Assembly (NCBI GenBank): GCA_905233365.1
Contig: CAJODT010000001.1
Location: 29,427 to 85,216, forward strand
Length of the DNA stretch: 55,790 nucleotides
Direction of reading: 5' to 3'
Source of the DNA: an uncultured Succiniclasticum sp.
Lineage (GTDB): Bacteria > Bacillota > Negativicutes > Acidaminococcales > Acidaminococcaceae
In this document: piece after piece, positions 25,494 to 33,494 of the stretch
Layout of the letters: each line of letters begins with the position of its first letter
Position numbering within the stretch: the stretch's first letter is position 1
Notes under the pieces: model-generated
What the model saw: only the letters and a program-made list of their open reading frames with translations
What the model was told of the DNA's origin: nothing
The model's database searches: none
Translations under genes and position numbers: made by a program

Positions 25494-25524
25494 AACCTGA
25501 CGCGTTTTCTATGCGCATCAGGTT
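25494..25524 (-). terminator. Terminator after the alpha/beta hydrolase gene
   Basis: A stem of AACCTGA/TCAGGTT extended by a GCG helix, followed on the minus strand by six T. It lies about 30 bases past the hydrolase stop and isolates the polymerase promoter. Confidence 0.75.
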
Positions 25525-25553
25525 TGGGTTGCTTATTGCTTAAACGCCTTTTA

Positions 25554-26474
25554 CTAATAAAACATGCTATTTATAACTTTGACAGCTGCATTGGCCATTT
25601 TCGCTCCCTGATGCCCGACCCCGGGAACAGTCACAAGCCTCCAGTTAAACGGTACGCCCAACTCTGCAGCCTTTAGTTTTGCCGTTTCAAAAAAGTTTTT
25701 TCCCCGGGCCAGACGATTCAGCCCCTGCCTGTCAGCTTGCGGATTCGTAAGCAGCTTTGCATTACGTTTAATATCTGCTTCACCTAACAAAACAACTACA
25801 GGTTTTGCAAAAGCCGATGCAAGTTTTTTCCTGCTCACAGGAACCCGACCGAGTCCGTAAGGGAAAGAAACCATCGTATCCGGCATCGTATACCACCCGG
25901 CATTGGCAGGCATAATCAGCCTGGCATCCGTTCTTCCGCCAAAGATTGCATAGCGGTGAACCATCTGGCCTCCGGCTGAATGCCCGAAAATCACAACCGG
26001 GCTTTCATGTGCATCCATCCGGGTTTTAATATCACTGATAATACGGTCTATTGCCGGGAAAACCCATCTGCTTTTGGGTTGTAATTCTCCGTTGCCACTC
26101 AGGCGGTCCATTATGTTGCCCGTATTATAGTATCTTGTCCCGGGATACTTAGCCTGCGTAAACTCCGGGCAGATAACCAGCAAATTATTTTCATCTGCAG
26201 GGCCAACCCATCCGGAACGGTAATTTTTTGCGTTCCGGCCCGTACCGTGAAACACAATTACGATAACCTTTCCCGGTTTCCATCCTGCCGACCGATACGC
26301 ATAAATCCTGATCGGATCATTTGTTACACCGGTTTGTTCCACAAATCCATAGTCGCTTTTGCCAACGGGTAACCCGGCAGATTCGGGCATATTATGCGAC
26401 GGAGACGATAACAGAAAAGCTGCACACAGAATTACAGCAGAAATCAAAAGAAACAGTTTCTTTCTCAAACTCAT
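25554..26474 (-). CDS. Exported alpha/beta hydrolase
   Basis: A 306-residue secreted serine hydrolase. The N-terminus (1-25) is a signal peptide or anchor with a strong hydrophobic run. The hydrolase fold shows IVFHGTGRNAKNYR (oxyanion region), the nucleophile Ser166 in FGHSAGGQ, Asp in LLGEADIKR and His in VPGVGHQG. It resembles polyhydroxybutyrate depolymerase or esterase-like proteins, but the substrate cannot be named. It is transcribed alone, between the hairpin/-10 module at 26541 and its terminator. Confidence 0.82.
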   Translation of the reverse strand: MSLRKKLFLLISAVILCAAFLLSSPSHNMPESAGLPVGKSDYGFVEQTGVTNDPIRIYAYRSAGWKPGKVIVIVFHGTGRNAKNYRSGWVGPADENNLLVICPEFTQAKYPGTRYYNTGNIMDRLSGNGELQPKSRWVFPAIDRIISDIKTRMDAHESPVVIFGHSAGGQMVHRYAIFGGRTDARLIMPANAGWYTMPDTMVSFPYGLGRVPVSRKKLASAFAKPVVVLLGEADIKRNAKLLTNPQADRQGLNRLARGKNFFETAKLKAAELGVPFNWRLVTVPGVGHQGAKMANAAVKVINSMFY

Positions 26475-26540
26475 TATAACGTCTCCAGTCCCTTAAAGCT
26501 CAAATTTTTAAATCCCGACGAATTAATCAGTGTTTCCTCA

Positions 26541-26577
26541 ATTATAACAAAACAGCCGCGGAAGTTCCACGGCTGTT
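26541..26577 (-). promoter_or_regulatory. Hairpin plus extended -10 upstream of the hydrolase gene (repeat copy B)
   Basis: TGTTATAAT (TATAAT at 26541-26546) lies directly after a perfect 8-bp hairpin AACAGCCG/CGGCTGTT (26551-26577). The flanks TCATATTTTT and TTTTGTTATAAT are shared with copy A at 23186-23223. It probably drives the gene starting at 26474. Confidence 0.5.
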
Positions 26578-26617
26578 AATAAAAATATGAATATGTACGC
26601 TCGCATAATTAAAAAAT

Positions 26618-26648
26618 AAGGGAAACCGCATTTACGCAGTTTCCCTTT
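26618..26648 (-). terminator. Terminator of the RNase P RNA gene
   Basis: A 12-bp stem (AAGGGAAACTGC/GCGGTTTCCCTT on the minus strand, one G-U pair) followed by ATTTTTTAATT, just past the 3' end of rnpB. Confidence 0.75.
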
Positions 26649-26655
26649 TGTTTGC

Positions 26656-27023
26656 GAGGTGAGTGTTCAATAAGCCGAGTTCTGTTCCGACAAGCGGTGG
26701 CAATCATTTATCTATTCCTGCGATTACTCGCAAGATACAGCGACACAACCCGGAAGGTTCAGCGGGCCGCTTCATCCCTTCCCTATTTGGTCTTACTCCG
26801 AATGGGGTTTACCAAGCCAAGTAATTACTTACTTGCTGGTGCGCTCTTACCGCACCGTTCCACCCTTACCAGATAAATCTGGCGGTACACTTTTCTGTGG
26901 CACTATCCCTAAGGTTTCCCTCGCCGGACGTTATCCGGCATTCCGCCCTATGGAGCTCGGACTTTCCTCACCGCCTGCAAATCCGAAAATTCACAGGCGC
27001 CGCGATTGCCTTTCACACTCACG
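26656..27023 (-). ncRNA. rnpB: RNase P RNA (ribozyme that matures tRNA 5' ends)
   Basis: The minus strand carries the bacterial RNase P RNA core: GAGGAAAGTCCGAGCTCCATAGG near the 5' side is represented by its hallmark GAGGAAAGTCC (26959-26969), and CAGAACTCGGCTTA lies near the 3' side. The ends pair as helix P1 (GTGAGTGT at 27015-27022 with ACACTCAC at 26659-26666). A near-consensus promoter lies just upstream and a terminator just downstream. Type A architecture seems likely. Exact ends are set from P1 and may be off by a few bases. Confidence 0.95.
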
Positions 27024-27028
27024 TGTGT

Positions 27029-27057
27029 ATAGTAGCACAGCGGTTTTGCCTTGTCAA
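27029..27057 (-). promoter_or_regulatory. Sigma-A promoter of rnpB
   Basis: On the minus strand: -35 TTGACA (27052-27057), 17-bp spacer, -10 TACTAT (27029-27034), with a TG extension. Initiation would fall at the first bases of helix P1. Confidence 0.85.
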
Positions 27058-27170
27058 GGCCGTTTGCAATTTGTTCAGACTTTCGCCAAAGTTTTGCAAC
27101 AATCTCTGGTGGAAATGTGCTTTGCGTTTTGCCTGCAGCCGCATTTTACAGTTAAAAATACAAAACGTTT

Positions 27171-28091
27171 TTATTTCAGCATCAGGTAACGTTTCATCAT
27201 ATTGTTGAATTCCCAGTTGGCTTTGCTGTCTTTTACATCAAACTGGTTCATGATGGAGTTCACTTCGTCCGCGTAATGGACGATAAAGGCTTCTTTGGTG
27301 GCGCAGGCCATGGGCGAGCCTTTTTCCTGTTCGCCGTGATGCGACAGGATAATATGTTCCAGCTGCTGCAGCGCCGTTGCCGGCAGTTTCAACTCCACCG
27401 CTGCTTCCCGCACCATCAGCACGGACATGGTGATATGGCCCAGCAGTCTTCCCTCCGTAGTATAGGGGAAGCCCATGCCGGAAGAGATTTCTTTTACTTT
27501 GCCTATATCGTGCAGCAGGGCGCCGGCCGTTATCAGATCTTTATCCGTGTTGCCGATGGAGTCGGCCATTGCCAGCGCCAGCTCAGTCACGTCCACCGAG
27601 TGTTGCAGCAGGCCGCCCAGATAAGCGTGGTGCAGCTTCATGCCTGCCGGGTTTTTGCAGAACGCGTCATAAAACGGGCCGCTGAACACTTTTTTCAGCA
27701 ACGTGCGCAGAGTGGGCGTCTTCACGCTGTTCATCAGCGTTTCCATTTTGTTTTTATAGATTTCCAAATCAAACCCGCCCACAGGTACTAGGTTGGAAAT
27801 GTCGTCCTCCGGCATGATGTTGTCCAGTTTCTGGATCACCACCTGCAGCGCCAGCGTGGAAGAATATTTGACAATGTCCACCGGGCCGGAGATCATGAAC
27901 GCTTTGGGCGCTTCCAGGTCACGCAGCCGGTTCACGATATCCCGTTCAAACGCGATGAACTGGATCTTGCCGCTGTTATCTTCCACTGTGCCCCTGGCAA
28001 ACACACCGCCATTGGATGAGTTGCCTACTTTCTGCAGGCGCAGCAGCACCGCCTGGGTCATCCGCTCCCCTGCTTTTATGTTTTCAATCAT
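27171..28091 (-). CDS. yhaM: 3'-5' exoribonuclease YhaM family
   Basis: A 306-residue protein with an N-terminal OB-fold (about 15-95) and a C-terminal HD domain (about 155-300). Metal-binding residues visible are His164 (LLQHSVD), His194-Asp195 (LLHDIGK), His219 (LLGHI) and His251-His252 (LSHHG). This is the YhaM/CbfI arrangement; characterised members degrade RNA and single-stranded DNA from the 3' end. An AGAGGCGA ribosome site precedes the ATG. It stands alone between NIF3 and rnpB. Confidence 0.9.
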   Translation of the reverse strand: MIENIKAGERMTQAVLLRLQKVGNSSNGGVFARGTVEDNSGKIQFIAFERDIVNRLRDLEAPKAFMISGPVDIVKYSSTLALQVVIQKLDNIMPEDDISNLVPVGGFDLEIYKNKMETLMNSVKTPTLRTLLKKVFSGPFYDAFCKNPAGMKLHHAYLGGLLQHSVDVTELALAMADSIGNTDKDLITAGALLHDIGKVKEISSGMGFPYTTEGRLLGHITMSVLMVREAAVELKLPATALQQLEHIILSHHGEQEKGSPMACATKEAFIVHYADEVNSIMNQFDVKDSKANWEFNNMMKRYLMLK

Positions 28092-28185
28092 TGGTATCGC
28101 CTCTTTGCCATTATATATTCAACAGCTTTGCAAGAATCATCAAAGCTGATTTGATTACTGAATAATGTTTAACTGTTGCAACGTT

Positions 28186-28977
28186 TTAAATAATCTGCAT
28201 CAGCTTTGTTTCTTTTGCCACCAGCACCTTTGCCGTATAGCCTTCGCGGCTCAGCCGCAGGGCCAGACGGTCGGCCAGTTCGTTTATCACAGGCAGTTCC
28301 GTTGCCTGATGGGTGGCGTCTATCAGGTTGATGTGTTTACCCTGTGCGTCCTGCGCATCGTGGTATTTTACGTCGCCTGTAACGTAAGTGTCCGCGCCGG
28401 CCTGTACGGCGTAATCCAGAAAGTCCATGCCGCTGCCGCCGCAAACCGCAACTTTGTGCACTTTGCGCCCTGCCGGAACTACGGTAACATGCTGTAGTTT
28501 CAGTACGCGTTTCACTTTTTCGGCAAACGCGTCCAGGTCTGTTGCTTCTTTAAGCGCGCCGATGCGTCCGATGCCCTGCAGCGTATCTTCTTCTGAAAAG
28601 CCTTCCACATTGGTCAGCTCCAGCAGGTTTGCCAGCACGTCGTTCACTCCGCCAGCCACACTGTCCAGGTTCGTGTGGGCGCTGTAAACCGCAATATCTT
28701 TCCGGGACGCTTCCAACAGCAACGCCGTGCGCCAGTCCAGATCGGTAAGCTGTTTGATGCCGCGAAAAATGGCCGGATGATGTGTTACGATAATATCCGC
28801 GTGGAGCTGCGTTGCCTGTTCCAGCACTTCTGCGGAAAAATCCAGCGCGCACAAAATGACTCTCACTTCTTTTTCGTTGCGGCCCACCTGCAGTCCCACG
28901 TTGTCCCAGTCTTCCGCCAGACGCGCGGGAGCCATCTCGCTCATGATTTTTGCAATATCTTTTACTGAAATATTCAT
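28186..28977 (-). CDS. NIF3-like dinuclear metal protein
   Basis: A 263-residue protein of the NIF3/YqfO/YbgI family. The motifs AEDWDNVGLQVG, IIVTHHPAIFRG (metal-binding histidines) and AHTNLDSVAGGVND are typical. The family forms hexamers with a two-metal centre; its role is debated, with GTP cyclohydrolase-like links proposed. This is the short form without the PII-like insert. It follows trmK as in many Firmicutes (yqfN-yqfO), 104 bases downstream of it. Confidence 0.92.
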   Translation of the reverse strand: MNISVKDIAKIMSEMAPARLAEDWDNVGLQVGRNEKEVRVILCALDFSAEVLEQATQLHADIIVTHHPAIFRGIKQLTDLDWRTALLLEASRKDIAVYSAHTNLDSVAGGVNDVLANLLELTNVEGFSEEDTLQGIGRIGALKEATDLDAFAEKVKRVLKLQHVTVVPAGRKVHKVAVCGGSGMDFLDYAVQAGADTYVTGDVKYHDAQDAQGKHINLIDATHQATELPVINELADRLALRLSREGYTAKVLVAKETKLMQII

Positions 28978-29081
28978 TGTCTGTCCTCGTCTTAATTAAT
29001 AAATACCGGATGCATGTCGCTGTAACAGGATTGTACTGTAATTTTTCGTAAAATGGTTCATTGTTACAAGGTACATATAAA

Positions 29082-29780
29082 TTATACCGATTTATTTATC
29101 AGCCCGTCAACTTGCCCGAGCAGATTTTTCAGATTTTTAAATTTATCGCTGTTCACTGCGGCGGCACTTGCTTCCATCTGCCGCAACAAACGGCGATAAT
29201 GGTCCGCTTTGCCTTTTATATACTCCTGCCACAGAACGGGCTTTGCTTTTATAATGCAGGGGCCCAGTTCCGCTTCCAGAGGTGACAGCTCCTGAATTTC
29301 TTCCGCATGAACTGCTTTTAAAACAACATAGATATGGTCGTTTTCTTTGCAGAGAGCTTCTTCCGTAATCCGATACCTGTGCTGCGCAAGCCACCGGCGT
29401 AAAGCACTTGCTGCATTCATGGGCTGCAGCACAAAAGTGCCGATCGTTGCAACTATATCCGGCGCTTCTTCCAAAATATCAATGATGGTTGCGCCGCCCA
29501 TGCCTGCAATCACAACGGCTTCCGCTTCCCCGGCCTGTAATCCCTGCAGTCCGGATGCATTACGAATTACCATTGCGCCAGACAGATTATATTTATTTCT
29601 GGTTTCCGCTGCAGCCTGACAGGGGCCTTCCGCAATATCCGAAGCGATGGCTCGGCGGCACTTTCCGGCAAGAACCAGCCAGGCCGGCACATACCCGTGA
29701 TCTGTACCGATATCCGCCATGGTGCCGCATGCCGGGACCATGGAAGTTACTGTTTGCAGCCTTTCTCCAATGCGAAGCAT
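29082..29780 (-). CDS. trmK: tRNA (adenine22-N1)-methyltransferase
   Basis: A 232-residue SAM-dependent methyltransferase that makes m1A22 in tRNA. The SAM site is MADIGTDHGYVPAWL, followed by SDIAEGPCQAA, VVIAGMGGATII and LQPMNAASALRRWL, which are the TrmK/YqfN hallmarks. The C-terminal helical part (about 165-232) fits the family. It lies between HU and NIF3; in other Firmicutes it usually follows the sigma factor gene directly, so the HU gene and tRNA separate the usual pair here. Confidence 0.93.
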   Translation of the reverse strand: MLRIGERLQTVTSMVPACGTMADIGTDHGYVPAWLVLAGKCRRAIASDIAEGPCQAAAETRNKYNLSGAMVIRNASGLQGLQAGEAEAVVIAGMGGATIIDILEEAPDIVATIGTFVLQPMNAASALRRWLAQHRYRITEEALCKENDHIYVVLKAVHAEEIQELSPLEAELGPCIIKAKPVLWQEYIKGKADHYRRLLRQMEASAAAVNSDKFKNLKNLLGQVDGLINKSV

Positions 29781-29849
29781 ATTTTACTCCCGCACACAAT
29801 CCTCAAGAAAATCATTTAATCAGCGTTTCCTTAGAATTACTTACGTAAA

Positions 29850-29880
29850 AACGGTCTGCCTGTATAACAGACAGACCGTT
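29850..29880 (-). terminator. Terminator of the HU gene
   Basis: A long stem (AACGGTCTGTCTGT pairing with ACAGGCAGACCGTT on the minus strand, one G-U pair) followed by TTTTAC, 14 bases past the HU stop. Confidence 0.75.
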
Positions 29881-29893
29881 AAGGGTACAGAAC

Positions 29894-30202
29894 TTATTTT
29901 TTAGCTTTTTTTGCTTTTTTGGCAGGTTTAACATTAACGGCTTCTTTGAATGCTTTGCCAGCTTTGAAAGCAGGAACAGTGGCGGCAGCAATCTTAATAG
30001 CTGCGCCGGTCTGCGGGTTCTTGCCGGTGCGGGCAGCGCGTTCGCGGGCTTCAAAAGTACCAAAACCAATTAACTGTACTTTGCCTTTTTTGGCAACTTC
30101 TGCAACAACAGCTTCGGTAATAGCTTTCAGGGCTTTTTCTACGTCTTTCTGGGACAGTCCGGATGCTGCGGCAGCTGCTACAACAAGTTCTTTTTTGTTC
30201 AT
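29894..30202 (-). CDS. hup: HU-family DNA-binding protein with lysine tail
   Basis: A 102-residue nucleoid protein that bends and compacts DNA. The HU core shows MNKKELVVAAAAASGLSQKD and then GFGTFEARERAARTGKNPQTG, which carries the DNA-binding arm, to about residue 90. Instead of ending there it has an added tail VKPAKKAKKAKK, like a short histone H1 tail. RpoD, nearby, has a much longer tail of the same composition. It has its own promoter, a leader hairpin and a terminator, so it is expressed alone. Confidence 0.96.
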   Translation of the reverse strand: MNKKELVVAAAAASGLSQKDVEKALKAITEAVVAEVAKKGKVQLIGFGTFEARERAARTGKNPQTGAAIKIAAATVPAFKAGKAFKEAVNVKPAKKAKKAKK

Positions 30203-30240
30203 CGTAAAATCTCCTTTTAAAAATAAATAAATATTGTTTC

Positions 30241-30261
30241 GATGCAGGAAACTCCTGCATC
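30241..30261 (-). promoter_or_regulatory. Perfect hairpin at the 5' end of the HU transcript
   Basis: GATGCAGGA/TCCTGCATC, a perfect 9-bp stem with a 3-base loop, starts within a few bases of the expected transcription start of HU. Such 5' hairpins can protect an mRNA from decay. Confidence 0.55.
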
Positions 30262-30268
30262 TATGATA

Positions 30269-30297
30269 ATAATATCAGTGTTTATCAGTGTTTGCAA
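30269..30297 (-). promoter_or_regulatory. Sigma-A promoter of the HU gene with tandem repeats
   Basis: On the minus strand: -35 TTGCAA (30292-30297), 17-bp spacer, -10 TATTAT (30269-30274), with TG before the -10. Two tandem copies of AAACACTGAT fill the spacer and may be a protein binding site. Confidence 0.75.
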
Positions 30298-30443
30298 GCC
30301 TTTTTTGTAATTTTTTCGCTGTTTTTTCACATTTTTTTAATTTTTTTCAGGAAAATATGGGGGTAACGGGTCCTTTTGATGAAAAAAGACAGTAAATCAG
30401 GCTGTAAAATGAATCACAGCCGCATATTAATTTTCAGATTTTC

Positions 30444-30472
30444 TTGACACTATCATGAAGTTCGGTTAAAAT
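30444..30472 (+). promoter_or_regulatory. Promoter of the tRNA gene
   Basis: -35 TTGACA (30444-30449), 17-bp spacer, -10 TAAAAT (30467-30472), 20 bases before the tRNA. Confidence 0.8.
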
Positions 30473-30492
30473 AAATGTTGTTGAAAAAACAG

Positions 30493-30570
30493 GGGCCTAT
30501 AGCTCAGTTGGTCCAGAGCCGGCGGCTCATAACCGCTTGGTCGTAGGTTCGAATCCTACTAGGCCCACCA
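30493..30570 (+). tRNA. tRNA with CAU anticodon (Met or lysidine-type Ile)
   Basis: A complete 78-base cloverleaf: acceptor stem GGGCCTA/TAGGCCC, D arm GCTC/GAGC, anticodon loop CTCATAA on a GGCGG/CCGCT stem, T arm with GGTTCGAATCC, and an encoded CCA end. The anticodon is CAU. It is not an initiator by its paired 1-72 ends; sequence alone does not settle elongator Met versus Ile2 (read as AUA after lysidine modification). Confidence 0.93.
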
Positions 30571-30648
30571 ACCCTGATAACACTCAAACCCGGTTTATAA
30601 TTAAAACGGAGTTCTTTATATCTTTGCAAGTTTATAAATGTAAAAAGC

Positions 30649-30682
30649 AAACCCGCTTCGGAAATACTTCTGAAGCGGGTTT
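30649..30682. terminator. Bidirectional terminator between tRNA and rpoD
   Basis: An 11-bp perfect stem AAACCCGCTTC/GAAGCGGGTTT with a 12-base loop, followed by T-rich stretches on both strands. It lies between the convergent tRNA and rpoD. Confidence 0.75.
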
Positions 30683-30716
30683 ACTGTTTTCGTTTTACGT
30701 GCTTTCATTCACAACT

Positions 30717-33494
30717 TCAGTCTGCCACGAAATCCCGCAACTGGGTGCAGCGTTTGCTGCGCAACCGGCGCAATGCTTTCGCTTCAATCTGACGGATCCG
30801 TTCACGGGTGACTCCAAAATGCTGGCCCACTTCTTCCAGTGTACGCTGGCGGCCATCTTTAAGCCCGAAACGCAGTTCCAGCACTTCCCGTTCGCGACTG
30901 CTCAGGCTGCTCAATACCTCATTCAGCTTTTCGCGCAACAGCGCAAAGGACGCCGCGTCTGCCGGAGCCGGGGCATCATGGTCTTCGATAAAGTCTCCCA
31001 AGTGGGAATCTTCTTCTTCCCCGATAGGCGTCTCCAAAGAAACAGGTTCCTGGGCAATCTTCATGATTTCCCGCACCCGGTCTTCCGTTGTTTCCATCAG
31101 TTCAGCAATTTCCCTCGGGGTCGGTTCCCGGCCTAATTCCTGCAACAGCTGCCGCGATACACGGATCAGCTTATTAATGGTTTCTACCATGTGCACAGGA
31201 ATACGAATCGTCCTTGCCTGGTCGGCAATGGCGCGGGTAATCGCCTGGCGGATCCACCAGGTTGCGTAGGTACTGAACTTAAAGCCTTTATTATAATCAA
31301 ATTTCTCAACTGCTTTAATCAGCCCCAGATTTCCTTCCTGAATCAGGTCCAGGAACAGCATACCGCGTCCCACATACCGTTTGGCTATACTTACAACAAG
31401 GCGCAGGTTCGCTTCCGACAGGCAACGCTTTGCGTCTTCGCCCTGGCGCCTGATTTCTTTCAGCAGCTTTTCAAACTCTGCTTTAATTTCGGTAAGCCGT
31501 TGCGCGTTCTTTTTATCTGTCCTGTAGACCTTGCTTTTGGGACTGATGGTCCTCAGACGTTCTTCTGTCCACATTTCGGATGCTTTGATAAGCCGGCTTA
31601 TTTCAGCAAGGTTATGCGGTTCAGGAGCGTTCTCCTCGGCTCTTTCAGGACATTCCTTATCCCAGTCGGTACATTTTAGTTTTTCTTCTTCCAGTAAGCC
31701 GATCAAACGGCTGCGTTCACTTTTCGTAAACTGAACGGTATCCGCAACAAAATCCGCAACGACATACGGTTCCCCATTCTTCCGCTTTTCATCAAACTTT
31801 TGGAACGCAACGGGGATAGAACGCAAATCAGCCATGGATTGCTCTGTTGCCATTAAATCGTTTAACCTCAGGAACGCTGCTTCGAAATCCTTTTTTGTTT
31901 TAAATTTTAAAGGTTCCTCTTCTTTTTTGTGGACAGCCTCCATCCGTTCAATCTGTTTGCTCTTGTCCATGCGTTTGGCCAGTTCCACTTCATCTTCGCT
32001 CTGCAGCAGAGGAACGCGGCCTATTTCCTTCAGATACATGCGTACCGGGTCATCGATGCTGATTCCGTCAGGTACCGACATGGAAGATGCAATTTCAGCT
32101 TCCGTTATCTCTTCCGCTTCTTTTTCTGCATCTTCGTCCTCAGCGGGAGGCAACAAATCATCTTCGTCTTCATCCTGCTGATAAATGATTGTAATTCCTT
32201 TACTCTGCAGATATTCCATCGTGAAGTCAATTGCTTCCGGGGAATTTACAGAAGACGGCAGGATATCGTTAACATCATTGTCCGAAAGAAAACTACCATT
32301 TGTTTTTGCACGGGTTTCCAGCTCCAGCAGCTTTTCAACAGGAAAACCCGCCGGCATAAGGGCAAGCAGTTCTTCGCTGGCTTCAAAGGTCGGCTGCGAC
32401 AGTTCCGGATTCTCTTCTTTCACTTTTTCCGGTTCAGCTTGCGTTACAGGTTTCGTTTCTTCTGCCGGTTTAACTTTGGCTTTGGTTTTCTTCTTCGTTT
32501 CCGCCTTAACTGCAGTATCTTTCTTCTCTACAGGTTTTAATTCTGCCTGAGGCACAGGCTTCTCCGCATCAGCAGTCTTCACTTCGGCTTTGGCTGCTGG
32601 CTTCTTTGTGTCAGCAGGTTTTGCTTCGGCTTTAGCTGCCGGTTTTTTTACTTCAACCGTTTTAGTTTCAATTGCTTTAGTTTCCGTCTTTTTTACGGAC
32701 TTTTTGGGCGCAGCTTTAACGTCTGCAGTCGCTGCAGGTTTCTTCGCCTCTGCCGGTTCTGCTTCTGATTTTACCGGTTTTACTTCCGCTTTGGTTGCGG
32801 CTTTTTTAGCTTCCGGTTTTCTCGTTTCAGCCTTTACTTCCGGTTTCACTTCAGCTTTAACCGCAGGTTTTTTCGTTTCAGCCTTTACTTCCGGTTTTGC
32901 TTTGGCTTTGGCTGCAGTCTTCTTTGTATCAGCAGGCTTCACTTCAGCTTTGGCTGCCGGTTTCTTTGCTTCGGCAGCTTTGGCTTCCGTCTTTTTTACG
33001 GTCTTTTTGGGCGCAGGTTTAACGTCTGCAGTCGTTGCAGGTTTCTTCGCCTCTGCCGGTTTTGCTTCCGATCTGGTTGCAGCTTTCTTAACTTCCGGTT
33101 TTTTCGCTTCCGCTTTTACTTCGGGTTTAACTTCAGCTTTAACCGCAGGTTTCTTTGTCACAGCAGGTTTCACTTCGGCTTTAACCGCGGGTTTCTTCGT
33201 GTCAGCAGGTTTAGTCTCTGCTTTAACTGAAGGCTTCTTTGCATTAGCCGGTTTAACTTCTGCTTTGGCTGTTGGTTTCTTTGTTTCTGCAGACTTAGGT
33301 TCCTGCTTCACAGTTCCCCTCTTCCCGGTCTTTTCCGGCTCTCTTTTGGCTTTCACAGCCACTGCGGTCTTTTCCGCTGCCGCATTTTTCATTCCGCCGT
33401 CTTTATTATCCGCGGGTCTCGGTTTTGCAACAACCTTTTCTTCTGCAATTTCCATATTCAGTTTTTTGTTAGATTTCTTTTTGCTAGTTACCAT
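30717..33494 (-). CDS. rpoD: Primary sigma factor RpoD with giant Lys/Ala/Pro N-terminal tail
   Basis: A 925-residue housekeeping sigma factor, against about 370 in most Firmicutes. Residues 1-365 are a repetitive tail of units like [14 protein letters not shown], very basic and disordered. Then come region 1.1-like (about 368-450), region 1.2 (480-515), a long non-conserved segment (about 515-690), region 2 (690-770, with [18 protein letters not shown]), region 3 (775-850) and region 4 (855-920, [20 protein letters not shown]). The start overlaps the dnaG stop by 11 bases; the ribosome site (GAGGGAAG) is rather distant. Confidence 0.95.
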   Translation of the reverse strand: MVTSKKKSNKKLNMEIAEEKVVAKPRPADNKDGGMKNAAAEKTAVAVKAKREPEKTGKRGTVKQEPKSAETKKPTAKAEVKPANAKKPSVKAETKPADTKKPAVKAEVKPAVTKKPAVKAEVKPEVKAEAKKPEVKKAATRSEAKPAEAKKPATTADVKPAPKKTVKKTEAKAAEAKKPAAKAEVKPADTKKTAAKAKAKPEVKAETKKPAVKAEVKPEVKAETRKPEAKKAATKAEVKPVKSEAEPAEAKKPAATADVKAAPKKSVKKTETKAIETKTVEVKKPAAKAEAKPADTKKPAAKAEVKTADAEKPVPQAELKPVEKKDTAVKAETKKKTKAKVKPAEETKPVTQAEPEKVKEENPELSQPTFEASEELLALMPAGFPVEKLLELETRAKTNGSFLSDNDVNDILPSSVNSPEAIDFTMEYLQSKGITIIYQQDEDEDDLLPPAEDEDAEKEAEEITEAEIASSMSVPDGISIDDPVRMYLKEIGRVPLLQSEDEVELAKRMDKSKQIERMEAVHKKEEEPLKFKTKKDFEAAFLRLNDLMATEQSMADLRSIPVAFQKFDEKRKNGEPYVVADFVADTVQFTKSERSRLIGLLEEEKLKCTDWDKECPERAEENAPEPHNLAEISRLIKASEMWTEERLRTISPKSKVYRTDKKNAQRLTEIKAEFEKLLKEIRRQGEDAKRCLSEANLRLVVSIAKRYVGRGMLFLDLIQEGNLGLIKAVEKFDYNKGFKFSTYATWWIRQAITRAIADQARTIRIPVHMVETINKLIRVSRQLLQELGREPTPREIAELMETTEDRVREIMKIAQEPVSLETPIGEEEDSHLGDFIEDHDAPAPADAASFALLREKLNEVLSSLSSREREVLELRFGLKDGRQRTLEEVGQHFGVTRERIRQIEAKALRRLRSKRCTQLRDFVAD

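Noticed and set aside
32400-33400. Repetitive DNA that might look like a CRISPR array
   Set aside because: The repeats are in frame, imperfect and encode the RpoD tail; there are no equal spacers and no cas genes.
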